From Ischnura elegans (lineage: Eukaryota > Arthropoda > Insecta > Odonata > Coenagrionidae), in assembly GCF_921293095.1 (NCBI RefSeq), contig NC_060252.1:80248866-80312865 (forward strand): 64,000 nucleotides of DNA. Direction: 5' to 3'. The stretch's first letter is position 1, and the number at the start of each line of letters is the position of its first letter. Shown here in pieces: positions 47,509-58,264 of this stretch. Under the pieces are notes generated by a model that searched no databases, was not told the origin of the DNA, and saw nothing but the letters and a program-made list of their open reading frames with translations. The position numbers were made by a program, and so were the translations under genes.

Positions 47509-48203
47509 TCTTCTTCTTCTTCTTCCTTCCAGGATTAGGCTACTAAGCCTGTTCCGGCTCCACATCACCATCTTTTCCTTGGTCTTCCTATACTTCTCTT
47601 GCCAAATGGTTGATATTCCATTGCTTGCTTTGGAATTCTTTCATTTGGCATTCGAAGTAAATGTTCTTTCCATCTATGTTTGTATTCTTTTAATTTGTCA
47701 GTGACTGCTTGGACACCCAGTTCATCTCTTATTTGAGTGTTTCTTATTTTATCCAATATTGTGCAACCTTTAACTGATCTTAAAAATTTCATTTCAGACG
47801 ATTCTATCTGCCTTAATTCCTTCTTTTTTGTTACCCAACATTCTGATCCGTAGAGTACAGTAGGGACTGCCATCACTTTGTAAAATTTTATTTGTGTTTC
47901 TTTTCTTGTTTTGTTCTTTAGAGTTCTTCTGATAGTGCCACATATTCTCTGGAAAGTGTTAACCTTATTTATAATATCTTTTTCCTCGTCATATGTTATG
48001 TCGCATCCTAAGTACTGGAAGTGCGACACTTGCTCCAGGACTTGATCCTCAATAACAATTTTTGTTCTTATCGGGTTGCTTCCTAAAAATGCCATAGTCT
48101 TTGTTTTGTTTTTTGAAATTCTCAGGTTGTATAGCTTGCTCAACTCGTGTAGTCTGTGTACTGCCATCTGGAGTTTGTCCTCTTTATCTTGTATTATAAA
48201 CAT
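47509..48203 (-). mobile_element. Inserted 5'-truncated LINE with an intact 212-codon frame
   Basis: A 695-bp insert between 12-bp duplications. Its minus-strand frame (47565-48203) is open for 212 codons: FIIQDKEDKLQMAVHRLHEL, NLRISKNKTKTMAFLGSNPI, QVSHFQYLGCDITYDEEKDI, VLYGSECWVTKKKELRQIES, EMKFLRSVKGCTILDKIRN, then YKHRWKEHLLRMPNERIPK and GRPRKRW. This is the part of a non-LTR reverse transcriptase just after the catalytic box, through the thumb to the C-terminus. The 5' end falls exactly at the right target-site copy. The 3' end is a (GAA)n-type tail (47511-47524 on the plus strand as TTC repeats). It differs in sequence from the outer element, so it is another subfamily. Being frame-intact it is the youngest LINE here, but it lacks the catalytic half. 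Confidence 0.92.
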
Positions 48204-48215
48204 GCTGATGAAAAC
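48204..48215 (+). repeat. Right target-site duplication of nested LINE
   Basis: Exact copy of 47497-47508. Confidence 0.9.
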
Positions 48216-48370
48216 AATCGTAGGAAAAGAAGGGCAGGAGACGGCCTCGAATGAGATACCTCGGACATGCCATAAAGGATGCGAAAGAGAATAAATACGT
48301 CGCTATGAAAAGGTTAGCAGATAGGAGAGAGGAATGGAGAGCAGCGTCAAACCAATCTTTGGACTTTTGA

Positions 48371-49529
48371 CTAATAATAATGAAGTTGATTAAGGAACCA
48401 GAAGTTTTTTGGAACGTTTTCGTGCGGCAGTATGATTATTTTTCGTATGATATCTGGAAAATATTCGCACTTGACTACTATGGGTTTTGCAAAGAGATGA
48501 TTACAAGAAAAACGTAAAAAAGAAGTAAGACACCTCACGGCGATTTTTGTCAGGTCTTAAACTTTAACTAACACAATAGTCTATATGAAGTTGATGGATA
48601 AAATAACAGCCATTTTCCAACGTATCACGGGATTTAAAATATTTGTAATATTTGCAGAAGATGAATTCTCAGAAAGAGGAAATACGATTCCAGATTATGT
48701 ATTTCAAGAAAGATCGGATTGAGAACCTGATTATTCAGCTCAGATAATGATGGTACCTGAAGGGAAACGTTTACACAAACTTGAAAAATCATATGTATTG
48801 GATTATTGAAGACCGTTAATATTTTCCTCATTGCTGCATTTTAATGCTTGTAGTCTATACTGATTGCCCAATAATATAATAACGGACCTCGATCGATCTT
48901 TCAATTATTCTTTTTTAACTTTTTACGATAGTTATGAATTGTTCATTCTTTTTTTTAAATTATTTAAAGTTAGAAGGCATTTTTGATCAGTAGCATTGAA
49001 ATTTTACGCCAAAAATGTCAGTGATATTTTTAAAGGGCTACCACCAACTGAGGAATGACAATAAAATTTGAAAAATATGACAAAGATTTGCAAAAACATT
49101 GTATAAGTATGGCTAGCAGTTTGAACTACTAATTGACGAATCTGCTTTCTGGTATTGAAGTCAACTTCAGCATTCAGTATGTGTTATTCAAGGTTAATGT
49201 AAACAAACGGCATTTCATATCATTGCCAAGTTAAATCAAAAAGCATGCAACGTGCATGCCATTCTAATTAACTGTAAAATCTACGGGTGAGATGCTTCAA
49301 AGCATTTCCTTAAAAATTTTCGAAAATTCGGGAAAATGGTTTACTTTATTATCAGATCGAAGCGTCCTCACGTCAATTAGCACCCCATAATAAGAATACG
49401 AGACAAGAATGACAACTAAATAGCCGGATTTGTGCATGAAAACGTGGCGAATTTCAACTTTAAATAGCCAAAGCTGGCATAAAGGAAAGAAAGAAAAAAC
49501 TTCGCCGAGCTGACGCCTTCACTCACGAA
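48371..49529. other. No recognisable feature
   Basis: AT-rich DNA with no motif recognised. Confidence 0.5.
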
Positions 49530-49895
49530 CCGTCACCTGAGATCATTTGCGCCAGGAGGGATGGGTGTGGAGGGAACTCTTGATAGAAACATGGCGTCAG
49601 CCTTGACCTGATCATATCGAAAGGGACCATGGCCTAACGTCCCATCCGACGGACACAGCTGTTCATGAAGTGCCCTCCACAAGTCATCCAAGCAGTAATC
49701 GGACAGTTTCTGAAAAATCTTTGCCACAGCCGGAAATAGAATTTGGACCTATTGGGTGGAAAGTGGACATTCTAGTCAACGCGACAACCCGATGTTGGCT
49801 CGTAGTTTTTAGTGGCGTTCTGGATTCAAGGAGCTATGCAAAATGTTGGATTTTCGCCACGTTGGTTGTCACTGTGAAAGTAGAATTTCGCAGCG
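49530..49895 (-). mobile_element. SINE-2 copy, with 5' extension
   Basis: On the minus strand, from the head: ACTACGAGCCAACATCGGG, TTTCCACCCAATAGG (anticodon-arm region), then GATTTTTCAGAAACTGTCCG, TACTGCTTGGATGACTTGTG, GAGGGCACTTCATGAACAGC, CCGTCGGATGGGACGTTAGG, CCATGGTCCCTTTCG and the 3' part CATCCCTCCTGGCGCAAATG, ATCTCAGGTGACGG. About 100 bp upstream of the tRNA-like part also match the copy at 50.5 kb (GTGACAACCAAC...). The 3' end may run on to about 49508. Confidence 0.85.
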
Positions 49896-50175
49896 AGATT
49901 CAATAGTATCGCGGGCTATCGGGTGCAGCTCTGTATAACGCTACGTCAAGCACAAACTTCTATGTTTGTTTGCTTGATAAAGCGTAATACCGAGCTGCTC
50001 CGAAAACTATTGGTTGTCTCAGACTGACAACAGGTTCGCCGGGATTGCACCAGCCGTCTTCAGATCGAAGTGAAGATGCCTTCGAGCGGAAGACTCCTGG
50101 TAGAATCTCGGAGAAACTGTCGTCGACTTCTAACAAACAGCGCGGTAAAAACCCGGGAGATGAAGAGATTCATAA

Positions 50176-50295
50176 AAGGCAACCCGATTTCCTTATGGAC
50201 CGATATAAGAGCCAATGGAGATGGGTAAATTATGATCTGTGCAGGAGAAGTAATCCTGTGTTTATGCGATACAAAGAGGAGGGAGGAGTTCTTGA
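50176..50295 (+). repeat. Paralogue of the hAT-like insertion site (near-empty site)
   Basis: The sequence GGCAACCCGAT, CTTATGGACCGAT, GGAGATGGG, then GTGCAGGAGAAGTAATCCTG and TTTATGCGATA recurs at 50799-50841 plus 51486-51535, where it is split by the hAT-like element. Here it is continuous. I do not recognise the sequence itself. The 106-codon frame at 50045-50365 covers it but has no domain I can name. Confidence 0.8.
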
Positions 50296-50469
50296 GTCAA
50301 TAGAGATCACCAAAACGCCAAGAAACTTCAACAGGGAAAACAAATACCATGTGGCTATACCTTGACGGAGAGTTTTCCAGAAACCGGCCAATCACCGGTC
50401 AAACGCAGCCAAAAATTCCAATATCGTCACTTCGATTTGGAGGCATCTGCTGAAATCCTGACAAACATT

Positions 50470-50790
50470 CGTAAACCTCTGACAACCAACACGGAAAAAC
50501 CCGGAAGATGCGGAGTTAATTTAGAATTAGTTCGGAAAACTACGAGCCGGCATCGAGTTGTGAGTTGAGCACCCTGTTGAGCAGAATTTTGACCTTCCAC
50601 CCAATGGGTTCGGGTTACGTTCCCTGGCTGAGATTTTTCAGGGACTGCCCGACCACAGCTTGAATGCCTTGTTGAGGTCACTTCATGAACTTCTCCGTCC
50701 GTCGGATGGATCCTTAAACCATTGGCCTCTTAGCGCCTGTCGTGAAGAGCAGGCTACTTCCGCCGTGTTTCTCTCCAAACTAAAAAAAAC
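50470..50790 (+). mobile_element. SINE-2 copy
   Basis: Plus strand: a leading TGACAACCAACACGGAAAAA, then ACTACGAGCCGGCATCGAG, CTTCCACCCAATGGGTTCGG (anticodon arm and box B region), then GAGATTTTTCAGGGACTGCC, GCTTGAATGCCTTGTTGAGG, TCACTTCATGAACTTCTCCG, CCGTCGGATGGATCCTTAAA, GGCCTCTTAGCGCCTGTCG, GAGCAGGCTACTTCCGCCG, GTTTCTCTCC. It ends before the usual ATGGCGCAAATG block. Confidence 0.85.
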
Positions 50791-50841
50791 ATACGAATGG
50801 CAACCCGATATCCTAATGGCCCGATGGAGATGGGCACTAAG

Positions 50842-51485
50842 CAGGGATGGCAAGATAAACTAAACGAAAGTCAAAAAAAGTAAAATTTCAATAGTTTCTC
50901 TCCTGGGAGCGAAATGTAGAAATGAAACAAAAGGGGAGCTAAACTCTGGGTCGAAACAAAATCGGATTCAAAACTACTTCGGGTCGAAACTAAACTTAAA
51001 CCCTGGAACGAGACGAAACGTGGATAAAATTTCGCGACGGAGGGACCACGTGCTTCACCTGCAAACGCTTTCGACCCACACACCGAGTACGAAGCATGAT
51101 TGAATGAAGTATAGGTTCGGTCTACCGACATCCGATGCATGGAGCACTCGTATTTTTTACACTAACAGGAGCACGGTGAACGCAATCTGACCATACGATT
51201 TTTAGGCTCAATGTTTTAACCTCTCTACACGTTTGTCAAACGTAATGGGTCGAAACTATTCCCTCTTATTCCCTCCACTCAGCTATTGGAATCGTAACTT
51301 AACTATGAGCAGCGGAGTCTCGATTAATTTAGTTTCGTTCCCGGGAGTAAAGTTCCGTCCCGGGTCGAAACTAAACTCCTTGGTGATTATAATTTTCAGG
51401 AACGAAACTAAACCTAGGCCTCGTATTTTCGTTTCCCTCCGTGTCGAAACGAAGCATTTTCGTTTCGTTTCACTTGCCATCCCTG
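50842..51485 (+). mobile_element. Non-autonomous hAT-like element, copy B
   Basis: A 644-bp element whose ends are CAGGGATGGCAAG and the complement of CAGGGATGGCAAGTGAAAC. The 8-bp flanks GCACTAAG and GTACTAAA match at 6 of 8 positions. It is colinear, inverted, with copy A at 10.2 kb: CTCTCCTGGGAGCGAAATG, CTACTTCGGGTCGAAACTAA, GAGGGACCACGTGCTTCACC, ACACACCGAGTACGAAGCAT, TTCGTTCCCGGGAGTAAAGT. The motif CGAAACTAAAC recurs. There is no transposase frame. It splits a sequence whose undisturbed relative lies at 50176-50295. The 188-codon minus-strand frame that starts in it is a composite of repeat and biased DNA. Confidence 0.9.
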
Positions 51486-51723
51486 GTACTAAATGTGAAT
51501 TGTGCAGGACAAGTAATCCTGTCTTTATGCGATAGGATGAGGGAAGCGTTCTTTTCCTTGAGGGATGAATAAGGAGGAGGAATCCGAGAGAAGAAGAAGA
51601 AGACGGAATGGAAAGAAGAAGAGCGGAAAAGTGGGGACCGATTAGGACGAAAGAGGCACTGGAAAGGTTGTGCGTGGGTTTTGGTTCGGGGATGGAAAAA
51701 GAAACCGGGGTGGGAAGGAACTT

Positions 51724-53315
51724 GGGCGGGTTTTTATTTTCAGACTTACGTACGAATAAACACACAAGGTGGAGGAGAACTTGAGCCGGGTGAAAATATA
51801 CACGTGGGCTTAACCAGATTGTGGCGGAGTTCAATAAAAAAACTCGCATGCATGGAACTGACTGCGAGACACAATTTATAGAGACTTAATAGCACTAGAA
51901 ATTTGAATATTCTCGTGATTTATCACGAAATGCAGCTTATAAACCCCTAAATTCTATAGGTCATGTCTTGGAAAAATGAATTACAAAAAAAATTACTTTT
52001 AGGTACAGAATCGAAATAGCGTGTAGCGTACTAAATTAGGCATTTACAAATACAAGCATTTTCTGGCACACTGTATTTTAGAAAAATTTATAGCAAAGTT
52101 ATATTTTCCTACTGTTATATTTCCTAAATATATATTTCAAATGTCTCGAAACCATAATGTTTTCGTAAAATATACGTCGGAGAAAACTCAAACCGAAATA
52201 TTCGATGAATCAACATTAATTTCCTAAAAAATCTTACTCAAATTGAACCAGTTGTTCATGTAAAGAAACCAAGAAAGAAGCTCGGGCGGTTATATTTTGA
52301 GTTACGTACGAATAAACAAACGAGGGGTAGGATAAATTGAGTCGAGTGAAAATATGTATACGGTTTTAACCAGATTGTGGTGGGGTTGAATAGAAAAATT
52401 TCGGATGTTTGGACTTGAAGGCGGGGTACATTATTTGGAGGAATTAATTCTAATAGCTCTTAAATAATTAATTTTCGTGGTATGCCATGGAATAGATTTG
52501 TGAAAGCCCTAAATTCTTTAGTTCATCATTTGTTTAAAAAATTAGAGAAAAAATTAATTCAGGTGCCCAATCAGAATAGCATGTTGCGTACAAATAAGGC
52601 CTTTTTAATTGCAAGTAAGGTCTTAACGTTTTCCTAAAATAAGTTGTAAAATTTGTCTCAGTGAAAAGGCAAATATTAATGACAATGCTAAATTTTAGTT
52701 ATAGCAAACATTTTAAGGTTGAGGAGGAATGATTGCGAAATGAATCGTCACTTTATGCACCCGAAAACTAAATGACTCTAAATAAATGCGTTGCACAAGT
52801 AACTGAAATGAGACAAATTGACAAATCAATGAAATATGCTGCTAATAATTGTTATGATGACAAATAATAGCAAAAGAAGACATTAATTCATAAAATACTT
52901 TATAATTTTAATGCCGGTTTGTGGGAATACTTGAGTTGAAAACCGATCGAAAAAAATAATGGTGTCGTTAGATGTATTTAGGGGAATTGGAAAAATTGGT
53001 GGTCTTAACACAGACTTGCTATGAGCGCATGGCTGTTGGAAAAATAAGTTTACTAGTATAAGAAATTGAAAATCGGAGAAAAACTTGCAATGATAATTTA
53101 TTTGACAGTGATCATTTTCTGATACACTGTAATTTAGCAAAACTTGATGACAGTTAAATTCTTCTAATATGGAATTTCCTTCAAATGTCTCGAAATAATA
53201 TTTTCTATAGTAAATCTTACATTGAAGGATACTCAACGGAAATATACGAAAAATCAACATAAAATTCCTTAAAAATTTTACAAACGTTTCAAATGGAGCT
53301 CGTGCAAAGTAAAAA
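51724..53315 (+). repeat. Diverged tandem duplication, second unit with extra DNA
   Basis: Unit 1 (51724-52283) and unit 2 (52284-53315) share GGGCGGTTWTATTTT, TTACGTACGAATAAACA, GAGYCGGGTGAAAATAT, TTAACCAGATTGTGGYGG, CCCTAAATTCT, GNAATAGCRTG, then ATTTTCTGATACACTGTAATTT or variant, CAAATGTCTCGAAA, ACTCAAAYGGAAATAT and ATCAACAT. In unit 2 about 480 bp (roughly 52630-53090) separate the first and second halves of the homology. No protein motif recognised in either unit. Confidence 0.75.
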
Positions 53316-54054
53316 AGAGATGAAATACATATTTCACTGGTTGGAATAGAATTTGATTTTTTGTGTAATTGCCATTTTATCCTCTATGATGGGTAATAAA
53401 TAAATAACTATATCCATTTATTGCATTTAACAAAAGCGTCCCTCCCTCTACGCAATAATGGCTAGGGCTCCACACTTAAACATATCAGGGGGGAAATTAA
53501 AGAGTGGCATACAAAGCTCTTAACATCAAATTATATTGATGAAACTAGCGAGAATTTTGTATAGAGAATGCAGTTAGGAATTCCGTAATAATGCGCATTT
53601 TTATAGGTAGCATAGGGACAGTAAGAAAAAGTTTACAAAGAAACGTGGGGCACTAGCAAATGTATAAAATGTGCACATTTACGAATACTTTCTCGAACAA
53701 GATGAGAGGGATCACTACTGACTGACAAATATGAGATTTATTTTGGGAGGGAGAGGAGGAATGGAAAAAGGTTGAGCAAACGGCGGCTTAGAAATGGAAG
53801 AGATGAATGGACTGGAAGAGGAAGCAATAGAGGGAAAATGGGATTCCTAAAGAGGATTATTTGACTGAGAAGGAAGTGGGTGGGAAAAAGGATTGTAAGC
53901 TCCACTCCGACTGAAAGAGGGAAGAAGATGTTCTCGAGGCAAGTCGTCGTCGTCCCTGCCATCGATGAAATAAGAGAGCCGCAGACGACAGTGACCAAAA
54001 GACCGTATTAAAAAGGGTCATCCACTCGGCAAATACTCCATGAAGTAACGAAAA
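53316..54054. other. No recognisable gene; purine-rich block 53.74-54.0 kb
   Basis: AT-rich, then strongly purine-rich from 53740 to 53940. Minus-strand frames here reflect the base bias. Confidence 0.5.
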
Positions 54055-55215
54055 GTGATGCTCCACAAAATATGTGCGCGATGGCTATGAATCTGCCGTT
54101 GATTCCTAGATTTTTTTATAGACTTGCTTTGACTTGTCAGCACACGACTTTCGAGCATTCGTCTCTCTAACTTTCAGAGATAGGAATATTTATGCCCAAT
54201 CAAAAATTCAAGTTGCTTTTGGAGTTGCAAATAGCGGGGAGGCGAGTAGTAATTCTCATGGGCCTAACCATAGCCACAATTTATGTAACGTGTACGAGAC
54301 GAATTCTTTGCCACGATGAATTATTTGTCGCAATGAATGTCAGCCGTATAATAATAATGCATCTTATAATTCACGTATTCGAAAATTCTGTTAGAATTCT
54401 ACCTGCTTTGCCTTGGTAGTTGTAGTTTTGAGTTTGTTTTTGGTACATTCACAACTAGACTGGATTTCTAAGGCTTTTGTTGGCAATTGATTGCTTCCAT
54501 GAGACAATAGTTACACCAATGGAAGGAGAAGTTGGGTGTTAGAACTACAAGGGGTTTTCACGTTCTCCTTCTATTCATTACATGCACAATTCACGATTAT
54601 TATAATTATTGTACAGTAAAAATCGAGCAAAAATTTCTCTTGCTTGATCCCTTCCGTGATTTTTTCTCTTCTTTTGTTTTCGAAGTTACCCAACGTCTGC
54701 CGCCAGATCAGTGTTCAAATAAAATATAAATTAATCCTTTATTTAGAGTATATTTGGCTTGAAGAGTATAGAATTAATTTTTTCTCCTCGTTGGCACAAA
54801 CTACCTTAACAAAAGTGAACCGAACATATAGTACCAATTATAATTTTCATACTCGCCTGGAGAAAGGGCGTTAAGACTTTTGACCGGGCCATGCGACATG
54901 GGACTTCGAAAGTGGAATCGGTATAGGCCGTAATTTTGGATCAGGCCATGAGATACTTACGGCCGACCATAGGTATTGCCCCGCTAAGCAGAATAGTTCC
55001 TCTGAATTCCTTAGCACCACAGACGTCCTACTCACGGATAAAAAAATGAATACCTTTTACGAATATGCTCCACCAAATGTATGTGCGATCGCTATAAGTC
55101 TATCGGTGATTCATAAATTCCAAATACACTTGCTTTGCTTTGGAAGTATTAGTTTTGAGGTTTTTTTAGCTGAATCGGCAAGTCCTTAGCACCACACACA
55201 CCCTAATTATACACC
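54055..55215 (+). repeat. Repeated segments of about 80 bp and 25 bp
   Basis: Positions 54055-54135 and 55063-55143 are direct repeats (ATGCTCCACNAAATNTATGTG, CGATNGCTATNA, GTTGATTC or variant, ACTTGCTTTG). A shorter block, CCTTAGCACCACA, occurs at 55010 and again at 55187, next to similar ACNCCCTA or ACGTCCTA tails. The pattern suggests an old, partly tandem repeat cluster. No coding motif. Confidence 0.6.
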
Positions 55216-55623
55216 ACAAATACAAATTATCTACAATACACGAAAATCCCATGCAAGAGGCATTTATGAGTTTGCTGATACAACATGAAGAAGCAAGAAT
55301 ACCCTCTGTAGGAACAAAAAGTGATTTGCTTAACTTATGGATTTGCTTTGCTTCCGAAGAAGTAGTGTTGAATTTTTTTACTACGACATTTTAATAATAA
55401 TAAAAATAATTTCTTTTATTTTCGTGAGCACTTAGTCCCATGAGAAAATAAATGTACAACTTTTTACACTTTTAGCATTGGTACATTCATAGAGGAAAAA
55501 AAAAGAATTTCAGACAAATGAATCCTGTTCAGATCGCCAATAGAATTATAAGTTTTATATTCAGTATTAAGGCTGTACTATTGACTGTTTTTGAGTGATA
55601 AAATTAATAAAAGTAGAATTCAA

Positions 55624-56060
55624 ATGATGTCACTTACTTTTGAAATGTTGGCAACAACTTCTGCCTATTCTCATTTGGAATTTACAAGGGAATTAGCGAA
55701 TGGAGAATATAAAAATCGAGAATAAAATGTAAGATCTGAGTGATCGCCTTCTTGAGCATCTCCAGCCTTATGAAATGAACAATCGACGTCCACGACCCTT
55801 TCGTAAATAAGTCAATGACGTCACTAGCACGTCAACTCTTCAGAGCTACTTTTTGACCTTGTTTGAGACACTTGGACGGTTCCTTGTTGTTTATATTGCT
55901 GTTAACGATTTATTTCCATAGTGAGAGGTTCTTCGTGAACAAGTAATTAAAAGCAGCACTAATGACATCGCCTACTCTTCAAAAGCGGGTGGTACCCGCT
56001 TTCACTTTATCTTATTTTAAATTTACAAGGAGATAACCGAATGGAGAATATTCTTTTCCC
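55624..56060 (+). repeat. Direct duplication of about 95 bp
   Basis: Positions 55624-55715 and 55965-56055 share TGAYRTCRCYTACT, TTTGAAA/TTCAAAA, and TTTACAAGG followed by GATAACCGAATGGAGAATAT or its variant. In the second copy a short perfect hairpin, AAAGCGGGTGGTACCCGCTTT (one base over 20 if counted whole, stem AAAGCGGG), lies at 55982-56002. Confidence 0.6.
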
Positions 56061-57130
56061 TTTGGGACCTTTTCTTTCCATCTACCTGAAGTATTTACAG
56101 AATGCGTTTAACCATATTAGTACCACCAACTTGGAGTAGCACTGGTGAGAAACGCAGGCATTTGAAATAAATGTTCCATGTTCGAAAACAAAAATTGTAT
56201 TACCTACCTTGATGCATCTCATGCTCCAAAAGCCCGTATTGCTACTTCTGAATTTCTTCGACGTTTTTTGTGAGTCGTTTTCTTATCAGCGTTTGTTACA
56301 TAGCTCAAAGGATTCTACATTTAGCTATTGATCCTTTCCGTGCAAACCTATTTGCTAGGGAATGCGTTCATTTGACGTTGTTAGTCTACGCTCGTAGGGA
56401 CAAGCATAATCAATACTGTATCGGGGTAAAGGCTGATCCCTATCGCGGTTCACGAAATTCGTTTTTTTTCTATTGTTTGCCGTTACATACGTATACCTTC
56501 ACCTGATCACTATACCTTTCCTTTACCTAAAAATCCTGCCACGTGACAATGAATTGAGGGGGTGAGAAGCCAATGTGTTTTTTGAAGGAATTATGAGTTT
56601 TACATAAGGTGAACGGATGTGCGTTATGCATATTTACTTGATAAGTATTTTATAAAATATATCTTAAAGCATCTAAATATTAATTCGTAATATGATGAAA
56701 TTGCCTGAGGATTTCAGTAAATATTTCAATAATCTTCTGCAGATGACCTACGCACGATGCGTGGGATCGCGTTACACTTGGAATTTTGAAGGCATGCGGA
56801 TAGTATCCAAAGGTAAGCGTAAGTGCACTTCAAACGTGGGAATTAAGGGTAAAAGAGAAGTATAATTTAAAGAAAAAGGAACATAAGTAACAATAGCAGG
56901 CGTAACTTGGAGGAAATCTTTTATCATAGAAGTTTAAGGAATAAAAAACTTTGCTTTTTCTACATGGTGATATATTTTTTCCGACCATGTGGTTTCATTT
57001 GAGTCAAAATTTTCCGTATGGAAACTAGTTTTATTCCTTCAACTCCTACGTCCTTAACCAATTACCTCCCAGTAGTCTCTCATGAAAATTCTTGTATAAT
57101 AATTAACTTAAAGCAATGGCGATCCCATGT
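56061..57130. other. No gene; MITE-2 end fragment at 56554-56575
   Basis: AT-rich. At 56554 the sequence GAGGGGGTGAGAAGCCAA equals one end of MITE-2 and is followed by unrelated DNA, so it is a solo end or truncated copy. Confidence 0.5.
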
Positions 57131-57368
57131 GAAAGGGTGAAATTCTAATGGGTACAAATGATATTTTTTCTAAACATAGTTAGGTACCGAAACTAATAGA
57201 AAAAGTATACAAAAACTTGTTGGCTTAGGGATACGAGTAAAAAATAGAGTGGGTAAATCAAATACACCTCTAAATATCTAGTCGATCTCGTTTGTTTTCT
57301 TTGCCTAATTTTTTATTCCTGTTTAGAAATAAAACAGCACTTGTATCTTTTGGCTTCTTATCCCCTCG
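57131..57368 (-). mobile_element. MITE-2 copy 3
   Basis: About 238 bp. The right end, read inverted, is GGGGATAAGAAGCCAAAAGA; the left end GAAAGGGTGAAATTCTAATG is more worn. The interior carries ACTTGTTGGCTTAGGGATAC, AAATATCTAGTCGATCTCG and TTGCCTAATTTTTTATTCC, the same blocks as copies 1 and 2. The strand is arbitrary relative to copy 2. Confidence 0.75.
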
Positions 57369-58264
57369 ATTCCAGGTTCCAAGTGTCCCACTTTTCTGGT
57401 TACTATCCTTCCCGAGCAACGCCGGGTAACCTGCATATTATTCCCTTATTTTATAAAACTGCCTTTATTAATGTGAAGATTACAAGCGAAAGCAACCAAA
57501 TGGTTCTCGGCCTCTAAACGGGTTTGAAACCCTAAACTACTATTAAACCAGGCAACACTCCACACTGATGGAAACAGTCATCTGCTAAGTCATCGCTCAG
57601 AGAATCCGAGCTTCGGTTATACGGTCACGCATCGCAATGAAATAAACTGCTTAATTACCCCAAGGGGGCAAGTGCAGAAGGAGAAAGTTAGGAAGTGAGA
57701 GAGGGAGATTTTTTTCCACTTCAGCGAAAGAAAAATATGAGAGCGGAGGGATGAATTACTTTGAGCCGAGAGAAAACCTCACCTTGCCTCTCACTCCCAT
57801 TTTTTAGAACTCTTCTCCATCGCCAATGCATATTTAATTTTCTCAGTATACCATTCATCTCTTTCCTCCCTCTTTCACATGCATTTGCCTCCGCCTTGAT
57901 ATTATTTTAATTTCCTTCTCATATGCATAGGGAGTAGTAAAATTTTTCAATTGCATGTTAGAGAAAGGTCATATCTTCATTTTACACTTCCAGGGATAGA
58001 CAAACTGTACAAAATATATGGTAATATACAACACTGGTTCCAAAAAATTTAATGAGAGAGGAGATCCGATGAAACATAGAGCCTAGGATAGCAATTAACG
58101 TAACAAACATAGGGAAGAAAAAGTTATAGTAGTAGTAGAATTGAGCGAAAGGGTGCGTCGATGGCAGGGTCATTTTGCACCACTACTCAATCGTTTGATT
58201 CAAAACGCATTATAAATGGATCTTCACTACGCAATTTGTTTACATAAAAAATAGAGGGTAACTT
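57369..58264. other. No recognisable feature
   Basis: Mixed composition, pyrimidine-rich near 57780-57920. The minus-strand frame at 57982-58173 has no domain. Confidence 0.5.

Larger units (their letters stand above)
47428..48370 (+). pseudogene. LINE reverse-transcriptase tail interrupted by another LINE
   Basis: Outer, older element. Before the insertion the plus strand reads HNNLIGHIMRLDRLMK (to 47508); after it, from 48204, it continues TIVGKEG, then in a shifted frame RPRMRYLGHAIKDAKENKYV, AMKRLADRREEWRAASNQSL and DF, ending in TGA at 48368-48370, followed by a short TAA-rich tail (CTAATAATAATGA). This is the C-terminus of the same reverse-transcriptase family as 3.7 kb and 16 kb. Only this tail is present, so the element was 5'-truncated. 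Removing 47509-48215 would restore the two halves to adjacency. Confidence 0.85.

Noticed and set aside
51283..51849. 188-codon minus-strand frame
   Set aside because: Starts within the hAT-like element and runs through purine-biased DNA; S/P/L-rich product typical of base bias, not a gene.
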